Source of the DNA: Galdieria sulphuraria
Lineage: Eukaryota > Rhodophyta > Bangiophyceae > Galdieriales > Galdieriaceae
Length of the DNA stretch: 64,000 nt
Direction of reading: 5' to 3'
Assembly: GCF_000341285.1 (NCBI RefSeq)
Contig: NW_005178426.1
Location: 54,839-118,838 of the forward strand
Made by a program: the position numbers and the translations under genes
Part shown: one piece after another, positions 35,604 to 46,337 of the stretch
How the letters are laid out: every line of letters starts with the position of its first letter
Numbering within the stretch: the stretch's first letter is position 1
Notes under the pieces: model-generated
Told to the model about the DNA's origin: nothing
Seen by the model: only the letters and a program-made list of their open reading frames with translations
Databases searched by the model: none

Positions 35604-36633
35604 ATGTTTCCTCGTTCATACAGCTTGAAAGATATTCCACAAGTACAAGGAAAGACTGCGATAGTAACAGGTTCGAATACGGGCATTGGCTTGGTAACTG
35701 CAAGAGAACTTGTAAGAAAAGGCTGGCATGTTGTGTTGGCTTGTCGTAATGAAAACAAAGCCAAAGAGGCTATGAGAAGTATTGAGACTATTACTGGAAG
35801 ATCTTCCAGTGTAGACTTTTTGCCTTTGGATTTGGCCTCCTTGCAATCTGTGAGAGACTTTTCAAAACGATTTTTGGAAAAATATAGCTCACTAAACCTT
35901 TTGATAAACAATGCTGGGGTTCTTGCTACCAAGTTTGAACTTACCAAAGACGGTCACGAAATCCATTTTGGTGTAAACCACCTGGGTCACTTTGTAGGGC
36001 ATCGTTTTGTTATTGTTCTTTACGTGTAACTTGTTCTTATAGCTTTTGACAAATCTACTCCTGTCCAGGCTACGAGAAAGTCATCCTTCACGCATAGTTG
36101 TCGTTTCAAGTGTCGCGCATCAACATACTTTTAGAGAAGGTATTCTCTTTGATGACAAGAAAAGAAACGCTCCCTGGAAGAATATAGTGGAACGTTTGCA
36201 CGCCTATGGCCAAAGCAAATTAGCCAATCTCTTGTTTGCCAAGGAACTTGCCAGGAGGCTAGAGAAGACACAGGTATATGGTATGTGACTCACTTGAATG
36301 CTTTCCGAGACTAAGAGAACCTTTCTAGTTAACGCTTTACATCCAGGCGTGATACGTTCTGAACTCTTCCGCTCCGAGAATCCGTTCTTGCTGTTCCCTA
36401 TTATGGCATTTGCAAGGACTACTGAAAATGGTGCCCTCACCAGTCTTTATGTAGCAACGAGTCCTGATATAGAAGAGAAAAATATTAGAGGAGCATACTT
36501 TAAGCCTTCTGCTACACTCCCAGCTCCTTTCATACGACCAGCTATCTGCACTCCCTCTTCAAAAGCTCGTGATGCCAAGTTGGCTACCAGTTTGTGGGAA
36601 CTTAGTGAAAGACTGGTAGGTTTAAGTAAATAA
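35604..36633 (+). CDS. Short-chain dehydrogenase/reductase (retinol dehydrogenase/WWOX-like)
   Basis: Three exons (35604-35993, 36043-36280, 36329-36633) with introns of 49 and 48 nt encode 310 aa. The Rossmann cofactor motif is TGSNTGIG at residues ~22-29, followed by LNLLINNAGVLA, VVVSSVAHQHT and the catalytic YGQSK. VNALHPGVIRSELFR follows the last junction. This is a classical SDR of the retinol-dehydrogenase/protochlorophyllide-reductase-like group, probably NADP(H)-dependent. The substrate cannot be told from sequence. The ATG at 35604 is the first in frame; upstream the frame is open but lacks ATG. Confidence 0.9.
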
Positions 36634-37559
36634 TAAAACAGTTGTGTATATTTCACTCCGACGAAAGTTCTTTTCACTTGTGCAATTGTTGAAAGCCTTT
36701 CTTCAATTGGATACTAAAATGCTTTTCCACAGGGAAACTTGACGACAGTCTGGATTCGTTTTCATTAATGAGTATCACATAGTGAAAGTGAGTTTTTCAT
36801 GCTAACCAGTTTTATAAAGATGTAAGGCTAATTAACAACTAGACACTGCCAACCCACTTTTCAGTTCACATTCAACACGTGACTTTTGTGCTTCATATGT
36901 GTAGTTCTACTATAAATATAAGCTCAATGAAATAGTTCGACTCTCTCATTTTCTCCGAGTCAGTATAAATATGGTAGAATTGAGTGCTTCTTGTCTTTCA
37001 AGATAAATGAAAATGAATACAAGCAACGGAACTGTTGATTCCTCACCAGTCAGGAGCATGCACTGAGAAAAAACTTACTTCCCTAGACGTACTGCTTTCA
37101 CACCATATTCATTCGGTGGCAACTTTGCCTTCTGTATATTTACTGTCGTAGTAGACAAATATTTTACTTGTTCTATTTATGGGCTAAAGCAAGGTTAAGA
37201 TACTAGGTAAACGGCGAGAGAATATCGAGGAGAATAAAAAACCTAACATAGGTGAGACATGGATTGAGCAACAAAAACAAAGACACATAATAATATATTC
37301 TCAGACGCAAATTGACACAATCATGGAAACTGTCAGATAAACTGTGAAAGCAGGCAGACAGTTCTCGTCACAGAAATGACTCTCTTCACAAACTACAGTG
37401 TACTAACCTTTGAAATATCAAGTTCTTCCAAACTCCTTGAAAGACACGCAATAACGAACTGTTGTTATATAGCCTCTCTCTCAACACTAAAAAGCAACTT
37501 CAGTAAACGTTTTAGATATGAACAAAAGCAACAAGGAGTTCTTTGCAGTCTCAGACTCG
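36634..37559. other. Intergenic, no gene seen
   Basis: Downstream of the dehydrogenase. Short open frames have no recognisable content. Confidence 0.4.
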
Positions 37560-37886
37560 TCATCTAAAGGTAGCTCTTGAATTCCACAGGTTTTTTTCAG
37601 ACAAATGCCTGGAGTCATCGTAGACTTTTCTACAAGTTTGTAAAGTACCCACCTTTTCCCTGTAAAAGAGGTTAGCACTTATCTAAAAAGGGATAATTGC
37701 AAATAAACAAAGTTTGTTTTCAGACCTATCATTAGAGCCCCACATTGGTATACACGTTATATATATTTATTCGATGTCGTTCCGTGGTCGGTATTACTTT
37801 GTTGGACATCATATGGTGTGGAACGTTAACAAGATTATAAACTTACCTTGTCCTAAAAAAGATGGACGACGACGAGGATCAATCAT
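37560..37886 (-). CDS. Possible small three-exon gene, 67 aa, unidentified
   Basis: On the minus strand, ATG 37886 opens MIDPRRRPSFLGQ and runs into a canonical GTAAGT donor. Exons 37847-37886, 37756-37796 and 37560-37682 join in frame over introns of 50 and 73 nt. The last acceptor has a pyrimidine tract (TATCCCTTTTTAG). The product continues IPTTERHRINIYN and ends VYDDSRHLSEKNLWNSRATFR with its last residues just before TGA. The basic, Arg-rich small product and the normal splice signals argue for a real gene. No family is recognised, and the second donor is a choice between two in-phase sites. Confidence 0.4.
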
Positions 37887-38635
37887 CTTCCTCCATCTTG
37901 GATAATCAGAAATTCAATTGCCACTTTTTTTTATAAGGGAGAAGTTTAAAGGTCCCTTAAGTGAAGAAGCTTAAGATACCTGTCATAGCCACTTTAGATT
38001 CTTGAATATTTTTTTTCATGAAGGATTTTTTGTGAGCTTCTTTTCAAACCAACCGTTAGGGAGATTCTCAATTTATGATGCATACTCTCATATCATGCTC
38101 CATTTCAATGGCGATTTTCTTCCTTGTAGCATTCATCTTGAACTATTGAGTTGCGATGTGAGAGGAGGCAGCTTAAACCTGAATTTTCCATGAATGGCGA
38201 ACTCTATACAGCAGAGAAACAGACAATTCACAAAGAAAGCATCAAAGAACTTCGACTGAAGCTGGAATTCTTCTTTGAATATATTCACTTGAAATGGATG
38301 CTTTGCACATAGGTACCTGTTTAGGAAATTCCTTCAACCCATTGAAGACTGTTACTATAGAAGAGCAAAAGAGGTGGATTTTTTTCTCAGTACTCATATA
38401 TTCCACAGTTATGAAAGTCGACAATCCCAAGAATTTTGACACTTCTTACATTTGAACGCAATTTTTTAAATTCGAGAAAATGATTGCAGGTAAAAACTCC
38501 ATAATTAGAGCAAGTGTAAAAGAAATTTTGAGGAGATTATAGATGAAGTGGTCTTATCTAAACATCTCCAGTGTACTACTCGGCTAGTTGAAGAAATTGA
38601 TTTTATCTGTTTTTGCGATTTTTCATCGTAATTTC
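37887..38635. other. Intergenic, no gene seen
   Basis: Shared 5' region between the small minus-strand gene and the bS18-like gene; the open frames are short and featureless. Confidence 0.4.
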
Positions 38636-39788
38636 ATGTTTTTGGCGAGACCTGTTAGTTATTGCAAAAAACTGAACCGAATAGATTTGTTTGGCTTTCG
38701 CTTCTTATGGTTTTCACATTCGAGTAAATATGGAGGAGAAACTTCTAAAAGTTCTGCGTCAGCTTTTTCTCTTCCTGACCACTTGCGAAACCTTGACATA
38801 CCCAACGACCCTATATTTTCAATAGAAAATATCAAGTATGATTTTGAACTATTGGGTGAGCATAATGATACTTACTTTCTGTAAGGGATTTGCCTAGGGA
38901 AGAGGTTGAAAAACTTATCAAAGTGTACCGTATGATCGAAGGTCACGCAACGGCCTTGGAAGAGGGAAATCATGTAAAGACAGTGGATAATCCTTTACTA
39001 GACCAGGTAGATATAAATACTTGTAAAAAGCATTTAATATTTCATACTTGTTAATGTTACACCGCTATAGGTTCCTTTGCGAAATTTTCCGAGCTTGTCA
39101 CCTCCAGTAGTAGAAACTTTTCGGAAGCATTTTCCTGCAGAGAAAATTGAGCATCTTGTTCCACAAAGAGGATCTTCGTTGAAGCCAAGCGAGACTCCGG
39201 TAATGAGCAGTTCATCTATTGGTTTGTTGTTGTTTATTATCTTTCCTAGTCCGACGCAGGACAAGAACAAGCTTATCAACGAATGGACAGGTTTATGTCA
39301 CAAACTCAACAGGCAAAAGATGACGCCGAGTCTGGTGTACCTCGAGTGAGTATTCAATTCTTGGTAAGAACACTCTATATGAATTTTTGTGCACAGGGGT
39401 ACAATATGGTCGGTAGATATCGACAGAAGAGAAAAGTTTGTCCACTAACTAGTCCTGATGGAACTGTCGATATTGATTTCCGAAATGGTTTGTAGCTCCC
39501 ATTCTTTTATTGTCTTTGTTTTATGCTCCTTTACAGTTGAAGTTTTGAAACACTTTGTGTCAGAAAGTGGGAAAATTCTTCCCAGGTACAAAACGGGCTT
39601 ATCGAAAGTTGCGCAGTATAGAGTAGCTCGTGCTATTACTATAGCCAGTATGATCATGTTGCAAATTGTGTTGTGTACCCTTAATAGTTTTGATAGGAGA
39701 AATGGCCTTACTGCACCCAACTATGAGTTTAGACCTTGCATTACAAGAGAGAAGGAAACGAAGGGAGCGAGCACAGGCACCAGAATAG
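38636..39788 (+). CDS. Mitochondrial ribosomal protein bS18-like with long N-terminal extension
   Basis: Seven exons (38636-38835, 38886-39006, 39071-39199, 39250-39345, 39397-39487, 39537-39647, 39697-39788) join in frame into 279 aa. The ATG at 38636 begins a presequence-like stretch (MFLARPVSYCKKLNRIDLFG). The last third is bS18: KVCPLTSPDG, VEVLKHFVSESGKILPRYKT, GLSKVAQYRVARAITIAREM, then ALLHP. The reading frame across the last intron (39648-39696, 49 nt) restores the REMALL block expected of S18, which confirms the model. Residues ~30-190 form an acidic/helical extension absent from bacterial S18. It is a component of the small mitochondrial ribosomal subunit. The extension has no recognised domain. 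Confidence 0.85.
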
Positions 39789-40142
39789 TGCCGTAGGATT
39801 GTATTACGAAAGAGTTCTCACATATACTTTACATATAGCTTTCGATGAATAAAGCGAAATTTCTCATCTTGTTTGTATCAATCACTATAATATTCTTCAC
39901 CGTATATACAAGCCTTATGGATTATGGGAACAACTAAATAACTGCTCTGTTATAGATAGATGCCTCCAAGTGCAACTAAGCCTGAGACTGTTGCTTTTGT
40001 CCACATTACGGCAAAATAATCTTTTTATTTTTATTCCAAAAGGTTTCTCTTGCATCATAAAAGCTATAAATAACAAGAATAACGAATGCTGCTTAGACAT
40101 CAACTAAACCAAACTACGACTCAATGAATTCGTAATTGAAAT
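39789..40142. other. Intergenic, no gene seen
   Basis: Spacer between the bS18-like and CENP-S genes, both plus strand. No recognisable element. Confidence 0.4.
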
Positions 40143-40588
40143 ATGGCCAACCCGCCTTCTCAAGAAGCTGACCATCTTGTAGAAGCTTTTCGATACACAG
40201 TGGCTAAGTTATTTTTACAACAAGGTACGTGATTAGCGTTTTAAATACGAAATTTGCTTTGATACTTTATACTTGAGCCCAAAAAGATCATTTAAAAGCA
40301 GATAAAGAAGCGATTTTTGTTTTATCTGAGCTGCTCCTTGGGTATATTGAAATCCTAACAGCTGACTTGGAAGCTTTCTGCCGTCACGGCAAAAGAACAA
40401 CCATTACTGCTGATGACGTTCTGCTATGCTGTCGCAGAAACGAGAACCTCGTGAGTCGACATATGTTAATTAACAGGGCTGCGGCTGAAATAAGCTCTTT
40501 CCCTTAGAAAGAAAAAATGGAAAGATTCCTACGAACAATCAATCCTCCACTAACACATAGTTTCTCCTCTAAAAAAAGGAAAGAATAA
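40143..40588 (+). CDS. CENPS: CENP-S/MHF1 histone-fold protein
   Basis: Three exons (40143-40224, 40287-40450, 40508-40588) with introns of 62 and 57 nt give 108 aa, the usual size. The single histone fold has AFRYTVAKLFLQQ, EAIFVLSELLLGYIEILTAD, LEAFCRHGKRTTITADDV, and LLCCRRNENL. ARHAKRTTI-type sequence after helix 2 is diagnostic for CENP-S. It pairs with CENP-X in the FANCM-associated MHF complex and at kinetochores. Confidence 0.9.
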
Positions 40589-41443
40589 TAGCAAGTCTGT
40601 ATGAGATTGTATTTAAGTGTTGACCTGCAGTAAATGAAGCTTGGACATTTGGATTGCCCGTTGAACTCCTCGCGACTGCTAGCTTCCTTGCAGTAAATTC
40701 CAGACACGGCAAAATGTTTATGTCATGAAACAAATAAATGTGTTGATATGATACATTGTTCTGGACTTTTCCTTATCTGAAAAAGAGCAACATATCGCAT
40801 GATATAGCAAATAACATTCTATCAAGAAATGCATTTTGGAATAACAAACTCAGGGGCCACGGCAATCAAGAAGAATGAAGCTAAGATACTCATTTGCGCG
40901 CTCAACACCTTTTTCGTTTCCGGTCGTACCATGTATTAAGGACGAGAGAGCTGCTTGCTAAAATTTTTCTTTCCCTACTGCTTAGATTCTGAAACACCTT
41001 TGATGATATGTTGAACGTTTCGTCGCATAGAGCAAAAATCCACAACGTCGAAGAATCCTTCCCAAACTTTTTGGAAGGACATAAATAACTCACAAAATCC
41101 TTTCTTCGGCTGTTTTCGACTTTAAACAATGTTTGTAGACTGTGATAGCAACAACCGAAGACCCTTTGTGGTCTGAGTCGATCACGAGCTAAATCTATTT
41201 TTCTGCAAGATGTTACCGGATCTGGAAAGTCAAACTTATCATGTCCAGTCTTGCTTGACTTGCTTTTTGAAATATCAGATACTGAAGGGAGTTAACTTTC
41301 TCTCTTGAGTTCGAAATTGCTGGAGAAATTACACCAATGACTTTAAGCATTTTTGTAATTCATCTCATTCGCTTCCAAAGGGTTTCATTATTCTTCGTGA
41401 TGAAATGGAAACTTGCCGATAATTTATTGAATCTTTTATATGT
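40589..41443. other. Intergenic, no gene seen
   Basis: Between the CENP-S gene and the convergent secreted GPGGG-repeat gene. Open frames on either strand are short and featureless. Confidence 0.4.
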
Positions 41444-42076
41444 TCAGTTAGTTGAGTAGTAAAACGTAGCTATCGTTGAAACCCTTTCGCAAGGAGACGG
41501 ATCGTTGTTTGGGGGAGGCGGACCAGAATATTCAAGAGAACCCACTGTCTTCCTCTTACATAGATATGCACCGGTTAAGTCACAGCGATATTTGACACAG
41601 CTTGTTTGTATGCAGTATAGATCACTTGAAGTTGCTCCTGGACCGCCTCCGCCCGGACCTCCGCCTCCTGGGCCACCACCACCTGGGCCACCACCACCTG
41701 GACCTCCGCCTCCTGGACCACCACCACCTGGACCTCCACCACCTGGACCTCCACCACCTGGACCCGTATTAGTTGACTCTGTGCTTACTATTAAACACGT
41801 ATCAGAAGACTCTTTCGTGCAAGTACAAAAAGTGTCGTTAAATACATAACGACTGTGTGCTAAAGGTTGCCCAAGCTCCTTAGAGGCAACATACAATGAC
41901 TCCAGACTAGTCAAAATATCCCTAAAACCCTTTATGTCACCCTGCATTAAAGTTCTTCCTGTTGTGAGACTATATGAAAGTATTCCAGCTGTTTCTGAAT
42001 GTGTCGCTGTTATACAACAGATGATGTAGCAAAAGGCAACATTGAGGCGTAACAGACTCCCTCTCCCATATGGCAT
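41444..42076 (-). CDS. Secreted Gly/Pro-repeat protein
   Basis: A single minus-strand exon encodes 210 aa. A signal peptide is likely at the N-terminus (LLRLNVAFCYIICCITATHS). The mature part has a Cys-containing globular segment (residues ~30-100), then about eight tandem GPGGG units at ~105-146, then a second Cys-rich segment (LYCIQTSCVKYRCDLTGAYL). No membrane anchor is visible. An extracellular or cell-wall matrix role is inferred from composition. The proline-rich frame on the opposite strand is a mirror of the repeat and is not called. Confidence 0.7.
   Translation of the reverse strand: MPYGRGSLLRLNVAFCYIICCITATHSETAGILSYSLTTGRTLMQGDIKGFRDILTSLESLYVASKELGQPLAHSRYVFNDTFCTCTKESSDTCLIVSTESTNTGPGGGGPGGGGPGGGGPGGGGPGGGGPGGGGPGGGGPGGGGPGATSSDLYCIQTSCVKYRCDLTGAYLCKRKTVGSLEYSGPPPPNNDPSPCERVSTIATFYYSTN
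41641..41763. repeat. Tandem 15-nt repeat encoding GPGGG
   Basis: About eight copies of a 15-nt unit within the CDS on the minus strand. Codon use varies between copies, so the array is not freshly expanded. Confidence 0.85.
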
Positions 42077-42148
42077 ATTTAAGTAATGAGCAAAGCATTG
42101 ACGGCCATGAGTACGTGATATATACGGTTAGATGGCGTGTTCGCAGTA

Positions 42149-42418
42149 ATGTCGTGTCTAACTGAATTGCGTACCAAAGCCCAAGAACGTAGTTTGCAAT
42201 GGGTTAATTAGACAGCTGTCCGCCTTCTAGAAATGATGGGACATTCTCTACACACTATACCAGTTGGCACATCTACAAAGAAAACTAAGGAGCAAAGTGT
42301 AGATACAGAATTTTCTCTTCGTGAAGAATCTTTGAGACTTCGAGTTCTCTCTACATTTTTTCTTGGAGATTGTAAAAAGACTGCCATGAAGGCTAAATTC
42401 ATGGGTTCTAATAATTAA
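42149..42418 (+). CDS. Possible small two-exon gene, unidentified
   Basis: ATG 42149 opens MSCLTELRTKAQER. A 39-nt GT-AG intron from about 42192 to 42230 would join it to the frame 42231-42418 (ESLRLRVLSTFFLGDCKKTA, ending AKFMGSNN). The product is about 76 aa. The intron is shorter than the others here and its donor (GTTTGC) is weak. No family is recognised. It diverges from the GPGGG-repeat gene. Confidence 0.3.
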
Positions 42419-42913
42419 GACTTGTATTGCTCGAAATGCTTGTTAAGAGTTGACTGTTCAAAAACAGAATAGCCCATAACGGCTTACTCAGGTAGTATCA
42501 TTTTAGCCATTATATCCTGAGTCAAGTTCTTCCAGATAGAGTTTAGCACTCCTTCTTAGCAACTAGATTCACTTTTGTTGAATTTTGCAACAATGTTTTT
42601 ATTTCCAATCATGTCCTTTTCTAAATGTGAGCATATCAAATATGCAAATATATCCATCTTCCTAGCTTGTGTCCTCAATAAACGGTTTGAAAATAGGGAT
42701 AGATTCGTTATTGAGAATACATTGAGAGTGAATATATATAGGCTATGCTTCCAAAAATAGTTTTAATAAAACGTGGACTATCTATTCTATATCAACCTTT
42801 CCCTTTCACTTGATACAGAAGTAGTCACAGACAAAAACCAACGTTTATTTGAGATTGTGGGCTACGGAACTTTGTCCGTTCTCACAAGTCAAATGACAAA
42901 ATGAGACAACTGT
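42419..42913. other. Intergenic, no gene seen
   Basis: Convergent 3' flanks of the small gene and the Tyr/Pro-repeat gene. Nothing recognised. Confidence 0.4.
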
Positions 42914-43572
42914 TTAACCCTCATAGTAGTAATAATAAGGAGTTGGACAACTCGAACCTTTCAAAAAGAGTAAGACTTCATAGAACATTGAACTGAGGTG
43001 CATATACTCACAAATTGTCTGACATATTTGAGTGTACGTACCTACATCAAAAAAAAGTTAATAAATACTTCCAAGAAAAGAAAGGACTTACACTCTGGAG
43101 TTGGTGTTGGTGTCGGTGTTTGGGTATAGTATTCATAATAGTAATAGGTAGGTGGAGCATAGTAGTAGGTAGGTGGAGCATAATAGTAGGTAGGTGGAGC
43201 ATAATAATAGTAAGTTGGGAAATATCCTCTGGCCGTATCCGATTTTTCCGTCAGAGTGACATCTTTCTCCACTGTTCTCTCAATCTGTTCTTGCTCCATA
43301 TTCCTTGAGTAATAATAGTAATAATAAGTTGGAGTTGGTGTCGGTGTCACACATATCTCTTTCCAATAGCCTATTATTGTTTAGACAATCTATTTCCTAT
43401 CCATTACAGAGCATTACATACAATATTGGGTACAACAAGGTTCAGCATACCCTCTTTCTACATTCTTTTCGACAGTTTCTGAGACTGTAGCATCTGAAGA
43501 AGACAACTCTGCTGCCACGGTACCAATGACAAATATAACTGCCAGTATGAGAGAAGTGTATAGATACTTCAT
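42914..43572 (-). CDS. Secreted Tyr/Pro-rich repeat protein
   Basis: Four minus-strand exons (43422-43572, 43092-43370, 43012-43041, 42914-42957) encode 167 aa. The introns of 51, 50 and 54 nt are all in phase 1. The signal peptide is clear (MKYLYTSLILAVIFVIGTVA). The mature protein has TPTPTPT blocks, three tandem YYYAPPT heptads with flanking YYYY runs, and spaced cysteines (EPCCTQYCYW, CTYTQICQTICCSSC). Composition resembles Tyr/Pro-rich extensins and other wall or matrix proteins, where tyrosines can crosslink. That role is inference. Introns placed in phase 1 would allow whole exons to be duplicated or skipped without frame loss. Confidence 0.75.
43139..43205. repeat. Tandem 21-nt repeat encoding YYYAPPT
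   Basis: Three near-identical copies of a 21-nt unit in the minus-strand CDS. They are almost identical at DNA level, which suggests recent expansion. Confidence 0.85.
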
Positions 43573-44711
43573 AATTGCTTCAATATTAGGCAATGCCCTA
43601 CCAATCTAAAAAACTATGAACTCTAGTGGGATATGGCTAGCTTTTGAATGAGAATTTTGCCTTTTCTGAAAACGTTTCGAAAGGTATGCGTCACAAGTCT
43701 ATGGTTGAAAATGTCTTGATCGTTCCAAGGTGGATAGTTATTGTGCTCATAACGAACATGTCGCTTCATCAGCCAATCGCCATCAACAGATATATGCAAT
43801 TAGAAACAATTTGACAGATTTCCGTTGGCAGTTGTTAAGGGAGAAAACTGGACATCCCAACCGACACTAGTTATGTTTCTGGTCTATTTTCTAAATATCT
43901 TCCTTATTATTCGTTTTTTACTTCTGAGAGGACTAAGAAAATTGTCATTTTCTCTGTTTGTGCCGTGTTTTGTCAGTTCAAAAACTGACAAGCACCTTAC
44001 TTCTGTCCTCTTTTCAGTGCCATTTAGAGTACCAGTTATTTATGGTGAACGGAACAAAACTGGAAAAATATTGGGCTGATTACTCTTCTTACGACACTGC
44101 ATAGAGTGGGCGTAGTCCATTCCTTTTACATAGAGCAAAGGCAGTTGAAGGCAAGCAACAATTCAACTGGATTTTGTTTAGACACAAGAACTCAAAGCTA
44201 ACCCTGAAGATATTCGTAACCTTGTTAACCTATAAACTAAGCGTGATGTCAACACGAAAGCAGTAGCATGAAACAAAGAGGTTTTTTTAGAAGGGGGACA
44301 CATACAATTCAAGCGCAAGTCGTAGCCTACTATTGAAACAAAGCAAGACATAGACAGACTCATAGAAGTGGCGATTAATCACTGAAGACTCGTCACTGCC
44401 ACGTCACAATTTCTTTCTTTCCAAAGGGTTCTATTTACTTCAAACTTGGTTGTGTTCAATTGTACTTCATAGAAATAGGAATTTTATAAAGACTAGCTTA
44501 TCTTTAAAGTTTAGAACTCCACTTTGAAATCAATATTGTGAAGAGTCTTCCCAAACCATATGTACTTAACTGATAGTGAATACTTGCCTTACAGAAACAA
44601 AACTTCAAGACAGTTGACATTGAAAAATTAGATTTGCTAAACCAGATAGAGAGGGGCTACGATATATTTAAATATATTAGAAGTGCGCCTTTCTCTTTTT
44701 GGAACTTGTGA
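43573..44711. other. Intergenic, no supported gene
   Basis: About 1.1 kb upstream of both flanking genes. A hydrophobic plus-strand frame at 43825-44079 lacks recognisable features and is not called. Confidence 0.4.
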
Positions 44712-45920
44712 ATGTTTAATAGAAAATATCTAAGTCAAGAGCTGTTGTGTGAACTACGTACGAGTTTGCGTCGAGTATTCCTTAGAATTCACCCTGACAA
44801 GTTTTGGGAATTTCCTACCGAAGCCTCAGTCAACAAATTTGCGTTTCAACAGCTTAACCACTTGGTTGAGGAGCTTGAAACAATTCCAAGCCGTGCAGGA
44901 GTCACATCGCAATTTACTTGTTATTTAAGAGAAGCTAGTGACATATCCACGGTGCAAGGAGCTCAAGTTGAATTGTTTCACAGCACGCTTTACAGGCTAA
45001 CCATCCGAACTACAGAAGACTGCAGAGTTCCCCCCAACGCTCTTCTTCTTCTTAGAGTGTTCGAAGTATTCAATTTGAAGATACCTCAAGTTTTTGCTGA
45101 GCTTGTAAAAGAATTGGAAAGCAAGAGTGCGAACGCTCGAGTTTGGAAGACGTTGGACGACTTTGTTGAGAATCACGGTAGTCTTGTAGGTGCACACATA
45201 TTACAATCCACATTCTTTAGTAATATGGAAAGTAGGCGAGATTTACCGAACGCAAGTTCTAAGATATTTGACTTGTGTCGCCAGCTGGAGTCCAAAATGC
45301 GGATCTTCGTTAGAGTGCAACGTCCCACAGAAGAACTGTTCTATGACGAACTGCTACGCCTAAAGACATTGTTAACTACTGATGAATATATTTTTCGAAA
45401 AGTTAAGGGCTGTCGCATATTTTTGACAGTCTCTGACTGTTGTTTTGTGAATTCTGAAACGGGAGTAGTTATTCTTGGTACAGCTGCCTTGAACAAAGAA
45501 TGGGAGACAACTTTGTGGTCTAGTGAAAATGTATCTTGTTGCGAGGAATTTTCGCAGTTAGATAGCAACATCAGGAAGCAGGAAAGAATCGTGGAGAGAA
45601 TATTGAAGCTCCGTAAAATAACTTGTACCAGGGAAATATTGTGGAATAGATTTTTCCTCGCAAAATATCTTAGTTTTCTTTCTCAATTAGCTGATTGCTC
45701 TATTTCTCAAGAGGATAGTGTAGTTCCTTTCGCGAAGTTGTTCGAAACGGTTGGATTTTTTAAGCTGGAAATAACTCTGACTAAAGATCCTGAGACTAAT
45801 CATAATACGAGTAATGTGCTGGAGAACAAAATTTGTTTGATGCTATCAGATAATTGTTTCTACAAAGGCATTCTTAATGGAGAACAGCAAAGTCAGCAGC
45901 TTTCTGTTAGATGCGGCTGA
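44712..45920 (+). CDS. TCAIM-like protein (DUF4460/DUF4461)
   Basis: A single-exon 402-aa frame. The N-terminus (residues ~12-60) has a J-domain-like block, LRRVFLRIHPDKFWEFPTEA, then NKFAFQQLNHLVEELE, which matches the DUF4460 region of TCAIM (T-cell activation inhibitor, mitochondrial). The later part (SSENVSCCEEFSQLD, KQERIVERILKLRKI) fits the helical DUF4461. The HPD tripeptide recalls DnaJ proteins, but the rest does not. The molecular function of the family is poorly known; mitochondria are the reported site in animals. No strong presequence is visible here. Assignment is from motif recall. Confidence 0.65.
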   Translation: MFNRKYLSQELLCELRTSLRRVFLRIHPDKFWEFPTEASVNKFAFQQLNHLVEELETIPSRAGVTSQFTCYLREASDISTVQGAQVELFHSTLYRLTIRTTEDCRVPPNALLLLRVFEVFNLKIPQVFAELVKELESKSANARVWKTLDDFVENHGSLVGAHILQSTFFSNMESRRDLPNASSKIFDLCRQLESKMRIFVRVQRPTEELFYDELLRLKTLLTTDEYIFRKVKGCRIFLTVSDCCFVNSETGVVILGTAALNKEWETTLWSSENVSCCEEFSQLDSNIRKQERIVERILKLRKITCTREILWNRFFLAKYLSFLSQLADCSISQEDSVVPFAKLFETVGFFKLEITLTKDPETNHNTSNVLENKICLMLSDNCFYKGILNGEQQSQQLSVRCG

Positions 45921-46337
45921 ACAACGCCAGATTTTGCAGTATAGACAAAAAATCAAAGACAACTAGCAGTTACATTTCTACAGAATCCCATCTATGTGTC
46001 GAACCAGAGAGAAGCCTGGCGGTCCCCGCAACAGCTCAACCAAGACATCTATTCGAGCAAAGCAGTATTTTAGAGGACTCAATCTATTCATTTCAAACAC
46101 ATACGAAATTTCTAGTTTGACCGGACGCGTTTCTATTCCTTATTTCTTCGAATACAGAGAACTGGACAAGTTTTTATGTGACAAATGTAGTTGAGTATGT
46201 GCTTTGCCCGTCTTAAAAACCAATCTAATATTGTGACTTGAATGTTTTGAGTTGACGTATAAGAAGACATCCTACCATTTTGATTGCAATAATTAGTAAC
46301 AATGAATTCCATACTTGCCACTTGACTGATTTCCAAC
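45921..46337. other. Intergenic, no gene seen
   Basis: Between two plus-strand genes; no recognisable element. Confidence 0.4.

Noticed and set aside
41505-41849. Proline-rich plus-strand frame (GPPPP repeats)
   Set aside because: It is the mirror image of the GPGGG repeat. The minus frame has the signal peptide and full-length context.
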